From contig NZ_QYBB01000007.1 of assembly GCF_004137685.1 (NCBI RefSeq), positions 124,001 through 188,000 of the forward strand: 64,000 nucleotides of DNA, in the 5' to 3' direction. The position numbers were made by a program, and so were the translations under genes. Shown here piece after piece: positions 36,268-44,870 of the stretch. The stretch's first letter is position 1. Every line of letters starts with the position of its first letter. The notes beneath the pieces are model-generated. The model saw nothing but the letters and a program-made list of their open reading frames with translations. It had not been told where the DNA came from and did no database searches. This DNA is from Lichenibacterium minor (GTDB lineage Bacteria; Pseudomonadota; Alphaproteobacteria; Rhizobiales; Beijerinckiaceae).

Positions 36268-37716
36268 CTAACGCTTGAACCTGTTCATGGCGCCGCCCAC
36301 GATGCCGAGCACCATCCGTCCAGCCTCTTCCTGCCTGATCGCTTGTTGCCGCATCTGTTCGACCTGGCTGGCCTTCGTGGCTTCCGTCCGAACCTGTTCG
36401 GCTTCCATCTGCTCGATGGCCGTGACGGCGTCGCTGTTGCCCAGTTTGGCGGCGCGACGGTACAGGGCCAGCGCGTCCTCGGACCCGGCCTCGTTGTAGC
36501 TCCCACGCCGCATGAAGCCGGCGAGGCTCACCATCGCATCCGAATCACCAGCAGCGACGCCCGCCTCGAAGGCCCGCGTCGCACCGGCGAAGTCGTTCCG
36601 ACCGACGCGGCGGTCGAGCAGTCCCCAGCCGTAGTTGTCGTAGGCCGCGGGATAGCGCTCGTCGCAAAGCCTCTTGAACAGGAGCAGCGCCCGTTTCGGG
36701 TCGTCGACGCTGTAGGCCCGTGCAAGCTGGTAGCGGAAGCGCATCTCTCCGGGCTGGAGACGAATGGCGGCTTCGCAATCGGGAATGGCGGTCGCCGCCC
36801 GCGACCGGAGCGTGTCCCACGCGGCCCCGGTCACCGAAGCGGGCTTTCGCGGGTCGTTCGAATTGGCTGTGCCGGCGTCGCAGCTCTGGATGTGCTGCGC
36901 GTCCTGCGTCGCACGAAGGTCGCTGGCCTGCTTGGCCGCCGCTGCCCGCTCCTGCGACAAGGCCGCCTCCCGCTGCTGCCGTTCCGCCGTGTCGAGGGCA
37001 TCCTTGCGGCGCTTGGCCATCAGGGCTCTCCAGTAACCCTGGAACTGCCGGTCCACCCGTTTCAGAGGATCGCCGGTGCCCGGATCGAAGCCGGCCTTGT
37101 CGAAGAACGTGAAGGTTTCACCGGGGCCGGCCCAATACCAGAGTTGAGGCTCCCCGGTGACCGGGCTGAACCAGCTCGCCTTGTCGGGGTCGACGACCTG
37201 TGGCGGCCGGCGATCCGCGACCATGAGATCCTTCCGCTTCGGCCGGCAAACCATCACTTCGGCGGCGAGTTCGAGGCTCTGGTGGCCCGCCGGTCCGTCG
37301 ACGGCCTCGCTGAGCAGTTTGACGCGCACGAGGCCTCGATAATTATACTGTGCGACGTCCTGGAGCCGGAGTTTCACCCCGCTTCGGTCGAGCCCTGTCT
37401 CGGCGCTGCCGGGTGAACCGACCTCGCGCGTGTGCCGCGTGTCGGCCTCGTTGTTGAGGTCCGACGACACGGACTGCGACGAATCGATCGCTATGCCGAT
37501 GACCTCCGCGACGGCGAGCCTGCCGACCTCGTCGATGGCGCGCACGTGCGCGATTTCCGGCGTTTCGCCCGGCCTGAGGTCGATGCGCCGGTGTTGCGAC
37601 GTGGTGACGATGTCGCTGCACTCGTCGTTCTCGAAGGCTCTCGCCTGGCAGACGGCGATCAGGAACAGGCCCACGGTCAGGGCCGCGGTGGACGTCCGCA
37701 GGATGAAAGGTCTCAT
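36268..37716 (-). CDS. Secreted Sel1/TPR-like repeat protein of unknown function
   Basis: A protein of about 482 residues. The N-terminus (MRPFILRTSTAALTVGLFLI...ARA) is a signal peptide. The middle (residues 230-290) is a charged coiled coil (RQQREAALSQERAAAAKQAS). The C-terminal half has helical repeats: PDCEAAIRLQPGEMRFRYQLARAY resembles a TPR, and YPAAYDNYGWGLLDRRVG, FEAGVAAGDSDAMVSLAGFM, LYRRAAKLGNSDAVTAI resemble Sel1 repeats. Such periplasmic repeat proteins act as scaffolds. An upstream in-frame ATG five codons earlier exists. Lower GC than neighbours; it breaks the transporter locus together with the convergent small gene. Confidence 0.7.
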   Translation of the reverse strand: MRPFILRTSTAALTVGLFLIAVCQARAFENDECSDIVTTSQHRRIDLRPGETPEIAHVRAIDEVGRLAVAEVIGIAIDSSQSVSSDLNNEADTRHTREVGSPGSAETGLDRSGVKLRLQDVAQYNYRGLVRVKLLSEAVDGPAGHQSLELAAEVMVCRPKRKDLMVADRRPPQVVDPDKASWFSPVTGEPQLWYWAGPGETFTFFDKAGFDPGTGDPLKRVDRQFQGYWRALMAKRRKDALDTAERQQREAALSQERAAAAKQASDLRATQDAQHIQSCDAGTANSNDPRKPASVTGAAWDTLRSRAATAIPDCEAAIRLQPGEMRFRYQLARAYSVDDPKRALLLFKRLCDERYPAAYDNYGWGLLDRRVGRNDFAGATRAFEAGVAAGDSDAMVSLAGFMRRGSYNEAGSEDALALYRRAAKLGNSDAVTAIEQMEAEQVRTEATKASQVEQMRQQAIRQEEAGRMVLGIVGGAMNRFKR

Positions 37717-37775
37717 GTCGTGCCGTCGCACATCACACCGGCATGGTGGTGGTTGATATGCGATCTACCCTACAA

Positions 37776-39404
37776 TCATATCGTGTGTTTCGCCAGACCT
37801 CCCGACGGAGATGCGGCGAAGCGCTCGTCCTCCACCCCCGCCATCATCAGCCCGATCTCGCCCACGAAGGCGGGGTCGCCCGCGGCGTCCCGCGGCGGGC
37901 GGCGCGTGCCCGTGAGGCGGCCGCCGCACATGACGAGGATCAGGTCGCCGAGCGCCAGCACCTCGTCGAGTTCCACCGACACGACCAGCACCGCGACCCC
38001 GGCGTCGCGCAGCGCCACGAGGCGGCGGTGGATGAACGCGATGGCGCCGATGTCGACGCCGCGGGTCGGCTGGCCGCAGAGCACCACCTTCGGGCCGCGC
38101 TCCAGTTCGCGGGCGAGCACGATCTTCTGCTGGTTGCCGCCGGAAAAATTGGCGCTCTTCAACCGCGGCGCCGCGGGGCGCACGTCGTAGTCCGCCATCT
38201 TGCGCGCGGCGTCGGCCAGCACGGCGCGGCGGCGGAGAAAGGGGCCAAAGCCGAAGCGGGGCTCGCGATGGATGCCGAGGATCGCGCTTTCGGCCGCCTC
38301 GAAGGCGGTGACGAGCCCCATGCGGTGCCGGTCCTCCGGCACATGGACGAGGCCGAGCCGCCCGAGCGACGCCGGGTTGCGCCCGGCCGGCGGCACGGCA
38401 CGGCCGTCGATCAGGATTTCGCCGGAGCCGAGCGGCCGGATGCCGGCCAGCGCTTCGAGCAGTTCGGACTGGCCGTTGCCGGCGATCCCGGCGAGGCCGG
38501 CGATCTCGCCCGCCCGCAGGGTGAAGGACACGTCGTCGACGAGCTTCACGCCGCCGGCGCCGAAGCAGGTCAGGTTGCGGACCTCGAGCCGCGGCGGCCC
38601 GGGGGCGGCGGGCGCGCGCGACACGGCGAGGGACACGCGGCGGCCCACCATGGCGTCGGCGAGCGCGGCCGGCGTGGTGGCGGCGGTGTCGACCGTTTCG
38701 ACGACCGTGCCGCGGCGCATCACCGACACGCGGTCCGTCACCGCCATGATCTCGCGCAGCTTGTGGGTGATCAGCACCACGGTCACGCCCTGCGCCTTGA
38801 GCTTGCGCAGCAGGACGAAGAGCCCGTCGGCTTCCGCGGGGGTGAGCACGGCGGTGGGCTCGTCGAGGATCAGCACGGCGGCGCCGCGCAGCAGCGCCTT
38901 GACGATCTCGACGCGCTGCTGCAGCCCGACGCCGAGCCGGCCCACGAGCGCGTCGGGGTCGACGGCGAGGCCGTAGTCGCGGGCGAGCTCGGCCATGCGG
39001 GCCCGGGTCGCGCGGGCGCCGCTGCGCAGAAGCGCGCCGCCTTCGGCGCCGAGCATCACGTTGTCGAGCACGCTCAGCGTGTCGACCAGCATGAAGTGCT
39101 GGTGGACCATGCCGATGCCGTGCCGGATCGAGTCCTTCGAGGACGCGATGCGGACGGGTGTTCCTTTCACGCGGATCTCGCCGGCGTCGGCCTCGTAGAA
39201 GCCGTAGACGATCGACATCAGCGTCGACTTGCCGGCGCCGTTCTCGCCCACGATGCCGTGGATGGTGCCGGCGGCCACGGACAGGTTGACGTCGCGGTTG
39301 GCCCGCACGGGGCCGAAGCTCTTCGAGATGCCGACGAGGTCGAGGGCGGGGGCCGTCCCCGTTTCCCGCTCGTGGGAGAAGGGCGTCCGCGGCTCACGCC
39401 CCAT
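37776..39404 (-). CDS. Nucleoside ABC transporter ATP-binding protein (two ATPase domains)
   Basis: A 542-residue ATPase of the YufO/NupA type with two nucleotide-binding domains. The first is canonical: Walker A GENGAGKST near residue 53, LGVGLQQRVEIVKAL as signature, Walker B VLILDEPTAVLTPAE. The second is degenerate: GIAGNGQSELL in place of Walker A, ANFSGGNQQKIVLAREL signature, and VVLCGQPTRGVDIGA in place of Walker B, as is common in this group. It powers the two permeases at 33082-35180. The ATG at 39404 lies inside the selO end (11-base overlap), so it is translated from the bmp-selO message. Confidence 0.93.
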   Translation of the reverse strand: MGREPRTPFSHERETGTAPALDLVGISKSFGPVRANRDVNLSVAAGTIHGIVGENGAGKSTLMSIVYGFYEADAGEIRVKGTPVRIASSKDSIRHGIGMVHQHFMLVDTLSVLDNVMLGAEGGALLRSGARATRARMAELARDYGLAVDPDALVGRLGVGLQQRVEIVKALLRGAAVLILDEPTAVLTPAEADGLFVLLRKLKAQGVTVVLITHKLREIMAVTDRVSVMRRGTVVETVDTAATTPAALADAMVGRRVSLAVSRAPAAPGPPRLEVRNLTCFGAGGVKLVDDVSFTLRAGEIAGLAGIAGNGQSELLEALAGIRPLGSGEILIDGRAVPPAGRNPASLGRLGLVHVPEDRHRMGLVTAFEAAESAILGIHREPRFGFGPFLRRRAVLADAARKMADYDVRPAAPRLKSANFSGGNQQKIVLARELERGPKVVLCGQPTRGVDIGAIAFIHRRLVALRDAGVAVLVVSVELDEVLALGDLILVMCGGRLTGTRRPPRDAAGDPAFVGEIGLMMAGVEDERFAASPSGGLAKHTI

Positions 39405-40815
39405 AGGCCACCCGCATCGCCTCGATCTCGTCGAGCTTGGCACGGAACAGCGACCAGTCGTCGTCCCTGTTCACCGCGGCCAGGATCGCCTCGACCTCCG
39501 GGTGGAGCAGCGTGCAGGGTTCTCCCTTCGCGAAATAGGCGTGGTCCAGCCCCGCGTCGCCGTCGGGCTCGGCCGCGTCCATCGCGGCCCGCAGCACCCC
39601 GTAGGCTTCGCCGGCGTAGAAGGCCGCGCCGGGGCCTCGGGCCGCCCGGCCCGCCGACAGGCGCCCGCCGCGGTGATCGAACAAGGCCTGTTCGAAGGGC
39701 GCGCCGGACGCCTCCAGGAAGGTCCAGAACATCTCGACGAGCCGCTTGTCCGCTTCGGGGTCGGCCGAGGCCCGCAGGCCCAGCCGCCGCAGCGTTTCCT
39801 CCACGAAGGCGGCGCGGAACGCCGGGGCGAAGCCGCCGAGCGTGGCTTCCAGCTCCGCCTGGGGCGCCACCTCGAGCAGGCATTCGGCCAGGCGCGTCAG
39901 GTTCCACAGCAGCACGGTCGGCTGCCGCCCATAGGCGTAGCGGCCGGCGTGGTCGAAATAGGCCGCCGTGAAGGCCGGGTCGTAGGTCGGCAGGAAGCGC
40001 CACGGCCCGTAGTCGAAGGACTCCCCCGTCACGTTGATGTTGTCGGTGTTGAGCACGCCGTGGACGAAGCCGGCCGCCATCCATTGCGCGCCGGTGCGGG
40101 CCACGTCTCGGCACACCCCTTCCAGGAACGCGACCGCGGTCGCGGCCGGCGTGTCCCGCCGCGCGTCCGGCCGATAGGCGTCGACCGCGTGGTCGAGCAG
40201 CCGTTGGATGTTGGCCGCTTCCTCCAGGTAGCGCAGGCGCTGGAACGAGCCGATGCGGATGTGGGAATGCGACAGCCGCACCAGCACGGCGGAGCGCGTC
40301 GGCGACGGTTCGTCGCCGCGCTCCAGGTCCTCGCCGGTCTCGATCAGGCTGAAGCTCTTCGAGGTGTTCACCCCCATGGCTTCCAGCAGCGCGGTGGCCA
40401 GCACCTCGCGGATGCCGCCGTTCAGCGTCAACCGCCCGTCCCCAGCGCGCGACCAGGGCGTCGTGCCGCTGCCCTTGGTGCCGAGGTCGAGCAGCCGCCC
40501 GTCGGCGAGGTCGTGCATCTGGGCGAACAGGAACCCGCGGCCGTCGCCGAGGTCCGGGTTGTAGTGGCCGAACTGGTGGCCGTGGTAGCGCAGCGCGATC
40601 GGCCCCGGCAGGGTGCCGGGCAGGGGGGCGAAGCGGCCGAAGTGGCGCGCCCATTCGGCGTCGTCGAGCGACGCCAGGCCGACGCGCGCCGCCCAGCGGT
40701 CGTTGCGATAGCGGATGTCGGTCCGCGGGAAGTCGGCGGGCGCCACCGGGTCGAAGAAGGCGTCCCCCAGCGCGAGATGCCGCGTCGAGGGCCGGAAATC
40801 GGGGGACAGGCTCAC
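39394..40815 (-). CDS. selO: Protein adenylyltransferase SelO (pseudokinase-fold AMPylase)
   Basis: A 473-residue SelO/YdiU. The family moves AMP from ATP to Ser, Thr or Tyr of proteins and is linked to redox stress. The block ALRYHGHQFGHYNPDLGDGR near residue 73, GTKGSGTTPWSRAGDGRLTL near residue 112, SHSHIRIGSFQRL near residue 182, and FVHGVLNTDNINVTGESFDYGP near residue 250 (Asn-Thr-Asp-Asn metal loop) identify it. Length is like other bacterial forms; a selenocysteine or Cys-X-X-U tail is absent. The GTG start at 40815 is five bases from the bmp stop, so it is second in the binding protein operon. Confidence 0.95.
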   Translation of the reverse strand: MSLSPDFRPSTRHLALGDAFFDPVAPADFPRTDIRYRNDRWAARVGLASLDDAEWARHFGRFAPLPGTLPGPIALRYHGHQFGHYNPDLGDGRGFLFAQMHDLADGRLLDLGTKGSGTTPWSRAGDGRLTLNGGIREVLATALLEAMGVNTSKSFSLIETGEDLERGDEPSPTRSAVLVRLSHSHIRIGSFQRLRYLEEAANIQRLLDHAVDAYRPDARRDTPAATAVAFLEGVCRDVARTGAQWMAAGFVHGVLNTDNINVTGESFDYGPWRFLPTYDPAFTAAYFDHAGRYAYGRQPTVLLWNLTRLAECLLEVAPQAELEATLGGFAPAFRAAFVEETLRRLGLRASADPEADKRLVEMFWTFLEASGAPFEQALFDHRGGRLSAGRAARGPGAAFYAGEAYGVLRAAMDAAEPDGDAGLDHAYFAKGEPCTLLHPEVEAILAAVNRDDDWSLFRAKLDEIEAMRVAYGA

Positions 40816-40819
40816 CCGA

Positions 40820-41821
40820 TCAATCCGGGCACTTGTTGTCCGCCATGTAGTCGTGGACCACGAGCTTGCCCGATTCGATGTCGGCCGCCGCCGCCTGGGC
40901 GGCCTTGATCATCGCGGGCGTCAGCAGCGCCTTGTTGTACTGGTCCTCGGCATAGCCGACGCCGTCCTGCTTCAAGCCCAGCACCGTGATGCCCGGCTTC
41001 CAGGTGCCGTCCTTGGAAGCGGTGAAGCTGTCCTTCACGGCCACGTCGACGCGCTTCAGCATGGAGGTGAGGACGTGGCCGGGGAACAGGCCGTCCTGGT
41101 TCGAATCGACGCCGATGCCGAGCTTGCCGGCGTCGGCCGCCGCCTGGAGCACGCCGTTCCCGGTGGCGCCGGCCGCGTGGTAGATCACGTCGGCGCCGCG
41201 GTCGATCTGCGATTTGGCGAGTTCGCCGCCCTTCACGGGGTCGTGCCACGCATCGGCCGTGGTGCCGGTCATGTTCTGCAGCACCTCGACCTTCGGGTTG
41301 GCATATTTCGCGCCCTGCGCGTAGCCGCAGGAGAACTTGTGGATCAGCGGTATGTCCATGCCGCCCACGAAACCGACCTTGCCGGTCTTAGACGCCATGG
41401 CGCCGAGCAGGCCGACCAGGAACGAGCCTTCGCCCTCCTTGAACAGCACCGACTGGACATTGGGCTTGTCCACCACGGCGTCGACGATGGTGAAGCGCGT
41501 GTCGGGGAACTCGGCCGCGACCTTCTCCAGCGCGCTGGCCTGGCTGAAGCCGATCGCCACGACGGGGTTGAACCCGTCCTTGGCGAACTTGCGCATCGCC
41601 TGTTCGCGCTGGGCGTCGTTCTGGATCTCGAAGTCGCGGAAGGCGACGCCGGTCGCCTGCTTGAAGGCTTCGGCGCCGTGCAACGCGCCCTCGTTGAAGC
41701 TTTTGTCGAACTTGCCGCCCATGTCGTAGATCAGGGCCGGCTTGGTGTCGGCGGCCTGCGCCGCGCCCGCGATCAGGAGGCCCGCGCCCGCCAACAATGC
41801 CGCAATCCCGCCCTGAGCCAT
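40820..41821 (-). CDS. BMP family nucleoside ABC transporter substrate-binding protein
   Basis: A 333-residue periplasmic binding protein. Residues 1-23 are a signal peptide cut after AQA; there is no lipobox Cys. KPALIYDMGGKFDKSFNEGALHG near residue 27, VVAIGFSQASALEKVAAEFPDTRFTIVD near residue 85, VGFVGGMDIPLIHKFSCGYAQGAKY near residue 145 and VDSNQDGLFPGHVLTSMLKRVDVAV near residue 235 are typical BMP/PnrA motifs, with Asp and Phe residues that hold the nucleoside. It begins the operon bmp-selO-ATPase and works with the permeases at 33082-35180. Confidence 0.94.
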   Translation of the reverse strand: MAQGGIAALLAGAGLLIAGAAQAADTKPALIYDMGGKFDKSFNEGALHGAEAFKQATGVAFRDFEIQNDAQREQAMRKFAKDGFNPVVAIGFSQASALEKVAAEFPDTRFTIVDAVVDKPNVQSVLFKEGEGSFLVGLLGAMASKTGKVGFVGGMDIPLIHKFSCGYAQGAKYANPKVEVLQNMTGTTADAWHDPVKGGELAKSQIDRGADVIYHAAGATGNGVLQAAADAGKLGIGVDSNQDGLFPGHVLTSMLKRVDVAVKDSFTASKDGTWKPGITVLGLKQDGVGYAEDQYNKALLTPAMIKAAQAAAADIESGKLVVHDYMADNKCPD

Positions 41822-41930
41822 CGTGCCGATCCCCGCCCGCGGCGCCCCTCGGGCACCCTCGGGGGCGGAGCATGGCACGGCGCGTGCCGGGCGGGAAGAC
41901 GTCCCCCGAGGGCGCCGGGCGCCTATCCTC

Positions 41931-42173
41931 TCAAAGCGGGGCGCGGCTTCGGAAATGGTCGAGCACGAAGACCCGGATCGCCGACGACAGGTTGGCGGCG
42001 CCCCGCCCCCGGTCGATCTCGGCCACGAGGCCGGCGACCGTCGAGGCCCGCGCCGCCGCGATGTCGCGCAGGCCCGACCAGAAGGCGTCCTCGAGCGAGA
42101 TGCTGGTGCGGTGGCCGGCGACGGTCAGCGACCGCTTGCCGACGACCGTTCCGCCGTCAGCGGGCGGGGCCAC
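41931..42173 (-). CDS. Ribbon-helix-helix domain protein
   Basis: An 80-residue protein. KRSLTVAGHRTSISLEDAFW and IAAARASTVAGLVAEIDRGR then NLSSAIRVFVLDHFR form one strand and two helices as in the alphaproteobacterial RHH_4 family, a dimeric DNA-binding fold. It begins inside the end of the DUF4169 gene (17-base overlap), an association I know from other Rhizobiales. Function unknown. About 109 bases separate it from the downstream bmp start. Confidence 0.82.
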   Translation of the reverse strand: MAPPADGGTVVGKRSLTVAGHRTSISLEDAFWSGLRDIAAARASTVAGLVAEIDRGRGAANLSSAIRVFVLDHFRSRAPL

Positions 42174-42381
42174 CCTGGGGCGCTCCGCACCCGGTGTCGT
42201 CGGGCGGCGCGTCGCGGCGGTGGCCGTCGAGCCGCGCCGCCGCCCGCGCCGCCTCGTCGGCCGACGCGTCGCGCTCCTCGCGCGTGCGGCCGAAGGCGGC
42301 GCGGTTGCGGGCCGCGTCCTCCGCCCGCCCGGCGCGGTCGCGCCCCTTGCGGAACCGGCGGAGGTTGACGAGGTCGCCCAC
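42157..42381 (-). CDS. DUF4169 family protein
   Basis: A 74-residue basic, charged protein starting at GTG 42381 with the family opening GDLVNLRRFRKGRDRAGR and then AARNRAAFGRTREERDAS. The usual family continues R-x-x-x-E-x-x-R-A-A-R-x-L-D-G-H-R, seen here as ARAAARLDGHRRD. Function unknown; the protein is probably helical and nucleic-acid binding. It sits eight bases after sspB and overlaps the RHH gene, so the three are one operon. Confidence 0.85.
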   Translation of the reverse strand: MGDLVNLRRFRKGRDRAGRAEDAARNRAAFGRTREERDASADEAARAAARLDGHRRDAPPDDTGCGAPQGGPAR

Positions 42382-42389
42382 GGGCCGCG

Positions 42390-42998
42390 TCAGGGCTTCT
42401 TGCGGAACGCGTCGATGGAGACGACCTTCGGCCCCCCCGAGGCGGCTTCGCCGCCGGCGTCCTCGTCCTCGTCCGGCACCTTGGCCAGCACGGGCTTCGG
42501 CTTGTCCTTGCTCTTGTCGTCCGGCCTGGGCTGCGCATCCCCGAAGCGGGGCGGCAGGTGCGCGTCGACGGTGGCCAGGGCCCGGGGGCCCTTGGGGGCC
42601 TCGGCCAGGGCCGGCTTCTGCGGCGCGTCGGCCGGCGATCCCGCGTCCTTGGTGTCGAACTTCAGCCCGAAGGTGACGGACGGGTCCTGGAACATCGTGA
42701 TGGCGACGAAGGGCACGAACAGCCGTTCCGGCATGTTGTTGAACGACAGGCCCACCTCGAAGCCGGCCTCCGTCACGGTCAGGCCCCAGAACTGGTGCTG
42801 GAGGATCACCGTCATCTCGTCCGGATAGCGTTCGCGCATCCGGCTCGACAGGCGCAGGCCGGGCGTCACGGTCTTGAAGGTGATGAAGAAGTGGTGCTCG
42901 CCCTGCAGCCCGTTGCGGGCCACGTCGGTCAGGACCTGGCGCACGACCCCCCGCAGAGCGTCCTGGACGAGCAGGTCGTAACGGATCAGGTCGGCCAT
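42390..42998 (-). CDS. sspB: ClpXP adaptor protein SspB family
   Basis: A 202-residue protein. Residues 1-125 are the SspB fold in its alphaproteobacterial form (LIRYDLLVQDALRGVVRQVL start; HHFFITFKTVTPGLRLSSRMRERYPDEMTVILQHQFWGL; GLSFNNMPERLFVPFVAI). SspB holds ssrA-tagged peptides and delivers them to ClpXP. The rest is a Pro/Lys/Asp-rich linker ending in VVSIDAFRKKP, a short tail that docks to the ClpX zinc domain (family knowledge). The ATG at 42998 is chosen at the start of homology; an upstream in-frame extension is low-complexity. Confidence 0.93.
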   Translation of the reverse strand: MADLIRYDLLVQDALRGVVRQVLTDVARNGLQGEHHFFITFKTVTPGLRLSSRMRERYPDEMTVILQHQFWGLTVTEAGFEVGLSFNNMPERLFVPFVAITMFQDPSVTFGLKFDTKDAGSPADAPQKPALAEAPKGPRALATVDAHLPPRFGDAQPRPDDKSKDKPKPVLAKVPDEDEDAGGEAASGGPKVVSIDAFRKKP

Positions 42999-43322
42999 CG
43001 TGTTCCACCGGTGGGCATGCGGGACGGGGCGGCCGCCGCCGATGCCGGCGCGCCCGAACCGCCCGAAAGCGTGAGCGTCGTGCCGGACGGGCCGCAGATG
43101 CGACATGGTCAGGCGACGGGCATGGCGGCCGGTGTCGAAACGACGGCACGACCGGGGGCGCCTCCGCCACCGATCCTTCGCCGGCGCGCATCGCGCGGCC
43201 CGGACGCCATGGCGGGATGATAAGGGGGCGGCCGGCCGAAGTCCAGACTGGGCGCGGCCCGGCGCCCGCGGCCGCTCATCGGGGGCGGGAGGTCCCCCCG
43301 CGCGGGTGGAGTGGGGGGAGCC
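42999..43322. other. Intergenic region with hairpin after the urease subunit gene
   Basis: About 320 bases hold the sspB promoter on the left. At 43289-43324 GAGGTCCCCCC pairs with GGGGGG-A-G-CCTC over eleven base pairs with one bulged G; this begins at the ureAB stop codon and may end its transcript, although no T run follows. No urease alpha subunit gene lies here. Confidence 0.45.
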
Positions 43323-43943
43323 TCAGAGACGCCCCATCACCTCGCCGCGGAACCCGTACACTTCGCGGGCGCCGGCGAGCGCCACGAGCCGCACTTCGCG
43401 GCTCTGCCCCGGCTCGAACCGCACCGCGGTGCCGGCCGGGATGTCGAGCCGGAAGCCGCGCGTGCGGGGCCGGTCGAACTTCAGGCCCGGGTTGGTTTCG
43501 AAGAAATGGTAGTGCGAGCCCACCTGGATCGGCCGGTCGCCCGCGTTCACCACCTCCAGCGTCAGCGTGTCCCGCCCCTCGTTCATCGTGATGTCGCCCG
43601 CGGCCGGCAGGGCTTCGCCGGGGATCAGCGCGTCGTCGGCGCCGCGGATGGGGTGGTGCACCGTCACGAGCTTGGTGCCGTCCGGGAAGGTGGCCTCGAC
43701 CTGGATGTCGTGGATCATCGAGGCCACGCCCTCCATCACCTGATCGGCGCGCAGGACCTCGGTGCCGGCCCGCATCAGCGCGGCGACGCTGCGCCCGTCG
43801 CGCGCGCCCTCGACCACGGCGTCGGTGATGAGCGCCACCGCTTCGGGGTGGTTCAGCTTCACGCCGCGCTCCAGCCGCCGCCGGGCCACCTGGGCGGCGA
43901 GGGCGACCAGCAGCTTGTCCTTCTCCCGCGGCGTGAGGTTCAT
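43323..43943 (-). CDS. ureAB: Fused urease gamma-beta subunit
   Basis: A 206-residue fusion. Residues 1-100 are the gamma subunit ([55 protein letters not shown]). Residues about 104-206 are the beta subunit ([55 protein letters not shown]). Such fusion occurs in Helicobacter UreA and in some alphaproteobacteria. It forms the small chains of the nickel urease that hydrolyses urea. It follows ureD after 13 bases. The large catalytic alpha subunit gene is not adjacent in this window. Confidence 0.95.
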   Translation of the reverse strand: MNLTPREKDKLLVALAAQVARRRLERGVKLNHPEAVALITDAVVEGARDGRSVAALMRAGTEVLRADQVMEGVASMIHDIQVEATFPDGTKLVTVHHPIRGADDALIPGEALPAAGDITMNEGRDTLTLEVVNAGDRPIQVGSHYHFFETNPGLKFDRPRTRGFRLDIPAGTAVRFEPGQSREVRLVALAGAREVYGFRGEVMGRL

Positions 43944-43956
43944 GCGGCTCGTCCCG

Positions 43957-44784
43957 TCAGGCCCAGAGGCGGGGCAGGGCGCGCCCCCGCAGTCCGGACA
44001 ACAGGTCGACGATAGCGGTGCGCAGCGCCCGTGGCGAGGGCGACAGGGCGCGGGCGACCAGCAGGCCGTTCCACGCGCTGGCGCCGCCCGCCACATCGGC
44101 GACGTCCAGCGCCGCGCGGGCGGCGTCGAGCCCGTCCCCGGCGCGGCGCGACGCCCACACCACGGTGGCGCAGGCGCGGGCGCCGCCGCCCAGCGCCGGC
44201 CGGTCGAGCAGGCCCGCGACGTCGCCGCCGATGTCGAGGTCCTCGGCCAGGGCGAGCCGCCCGCCGCGCCGCACCCGCCAGCGGTCGCGCACCCGGCCCG
44301 AGCCCATGCGCTCGCCCATGCCGAGCCGGCCGAAGACCAGCATCTCGGCCATCAGGAGGTCGGCGTCCTCCTCCACCTCGACGTCGAGGCGCCGGCGGAG
44401 GCGCGCCCCGTCGAAGAGGATCGTTTCCTGCGGCAGCCAGTCGAGCGCGGCGCCGGGGCCGACCGCGAGGGCGACGCCGACGCGGGTCTCGGCCTCGGCC
44501 CCTCCGGCCTCCGCGCCGCGGTACACCTTCTCGGCCGCCGTGGTGGTGAGCGTGACGGCGGCGCCGGCCTCGGCCGCGAAGGAGAAGTCGGCGCGGTCGC
44601 CGCCCGCCATTCCGCCTCCGGTGTTGACGATCACGGCCTCGCAGGGGCCGCCGTGCGTGCGGGGCAGGCGCAGCCGGTAGCCGCCGGCCTCGTGCGGGCC
44701 GACCACCTCGGTGCGGGTGCCGACGCGGCGAAAGCCGGCCGCGAGGGTGCCGCGGGCGCGGTTCGAGGGGGAAGCATCGGTCAT
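43957..44784 (-). CDS. ureD: Urease accessory protein UreD
   Basis: A 275-residue UreD/UreH. It binds apo-urease and, with UreF, UreG and UreE, directs nickel and carbon dioxide to the active site. [19 protein letters not shown] near residue 52, [13 protein letters not shown] near residue 77, [20 protein letters not shown] near residue 115 and [13 protein letters not shown] near residue 147 are family motifs. It is first in a two-gene operon with ureAB; ureC, ureE, ureF and ureG are not in this window. Confidence 0.95.
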   Translation of the reverse strand: MTDASPSNRARGTLAAGFRRVGTRTEVVGPHEAGGYRLRLPRTHGGPCEAVIVNTGGGMAGGDRADFSFAAEAGAAVTLTTTAAEKVYRGAEAGGAEAETRVGVALAVGPGAALDWLPQETILFDGARLRRRLDVEVEEDADLLMAEMLVFGRLGMGERMGSGRVRDRWRVRRGGRLALAEDLDIGGDVAGLLDRPALGGGARACATVVWASRRAGDGLDAARAALDVADVAGGASAWNGLLVARALSPSPRALRTAIVDLLSGLRGRALPRLWA

Positions 44785-44870
44785 GGGGCCGCGGTGTCGA
44801 CCTTCGCGCGGCGCCGCGCAACCCTGCGCGCCGCCCCCCGTTGACCGACATCCGCCCGCGAGACCCCGCC

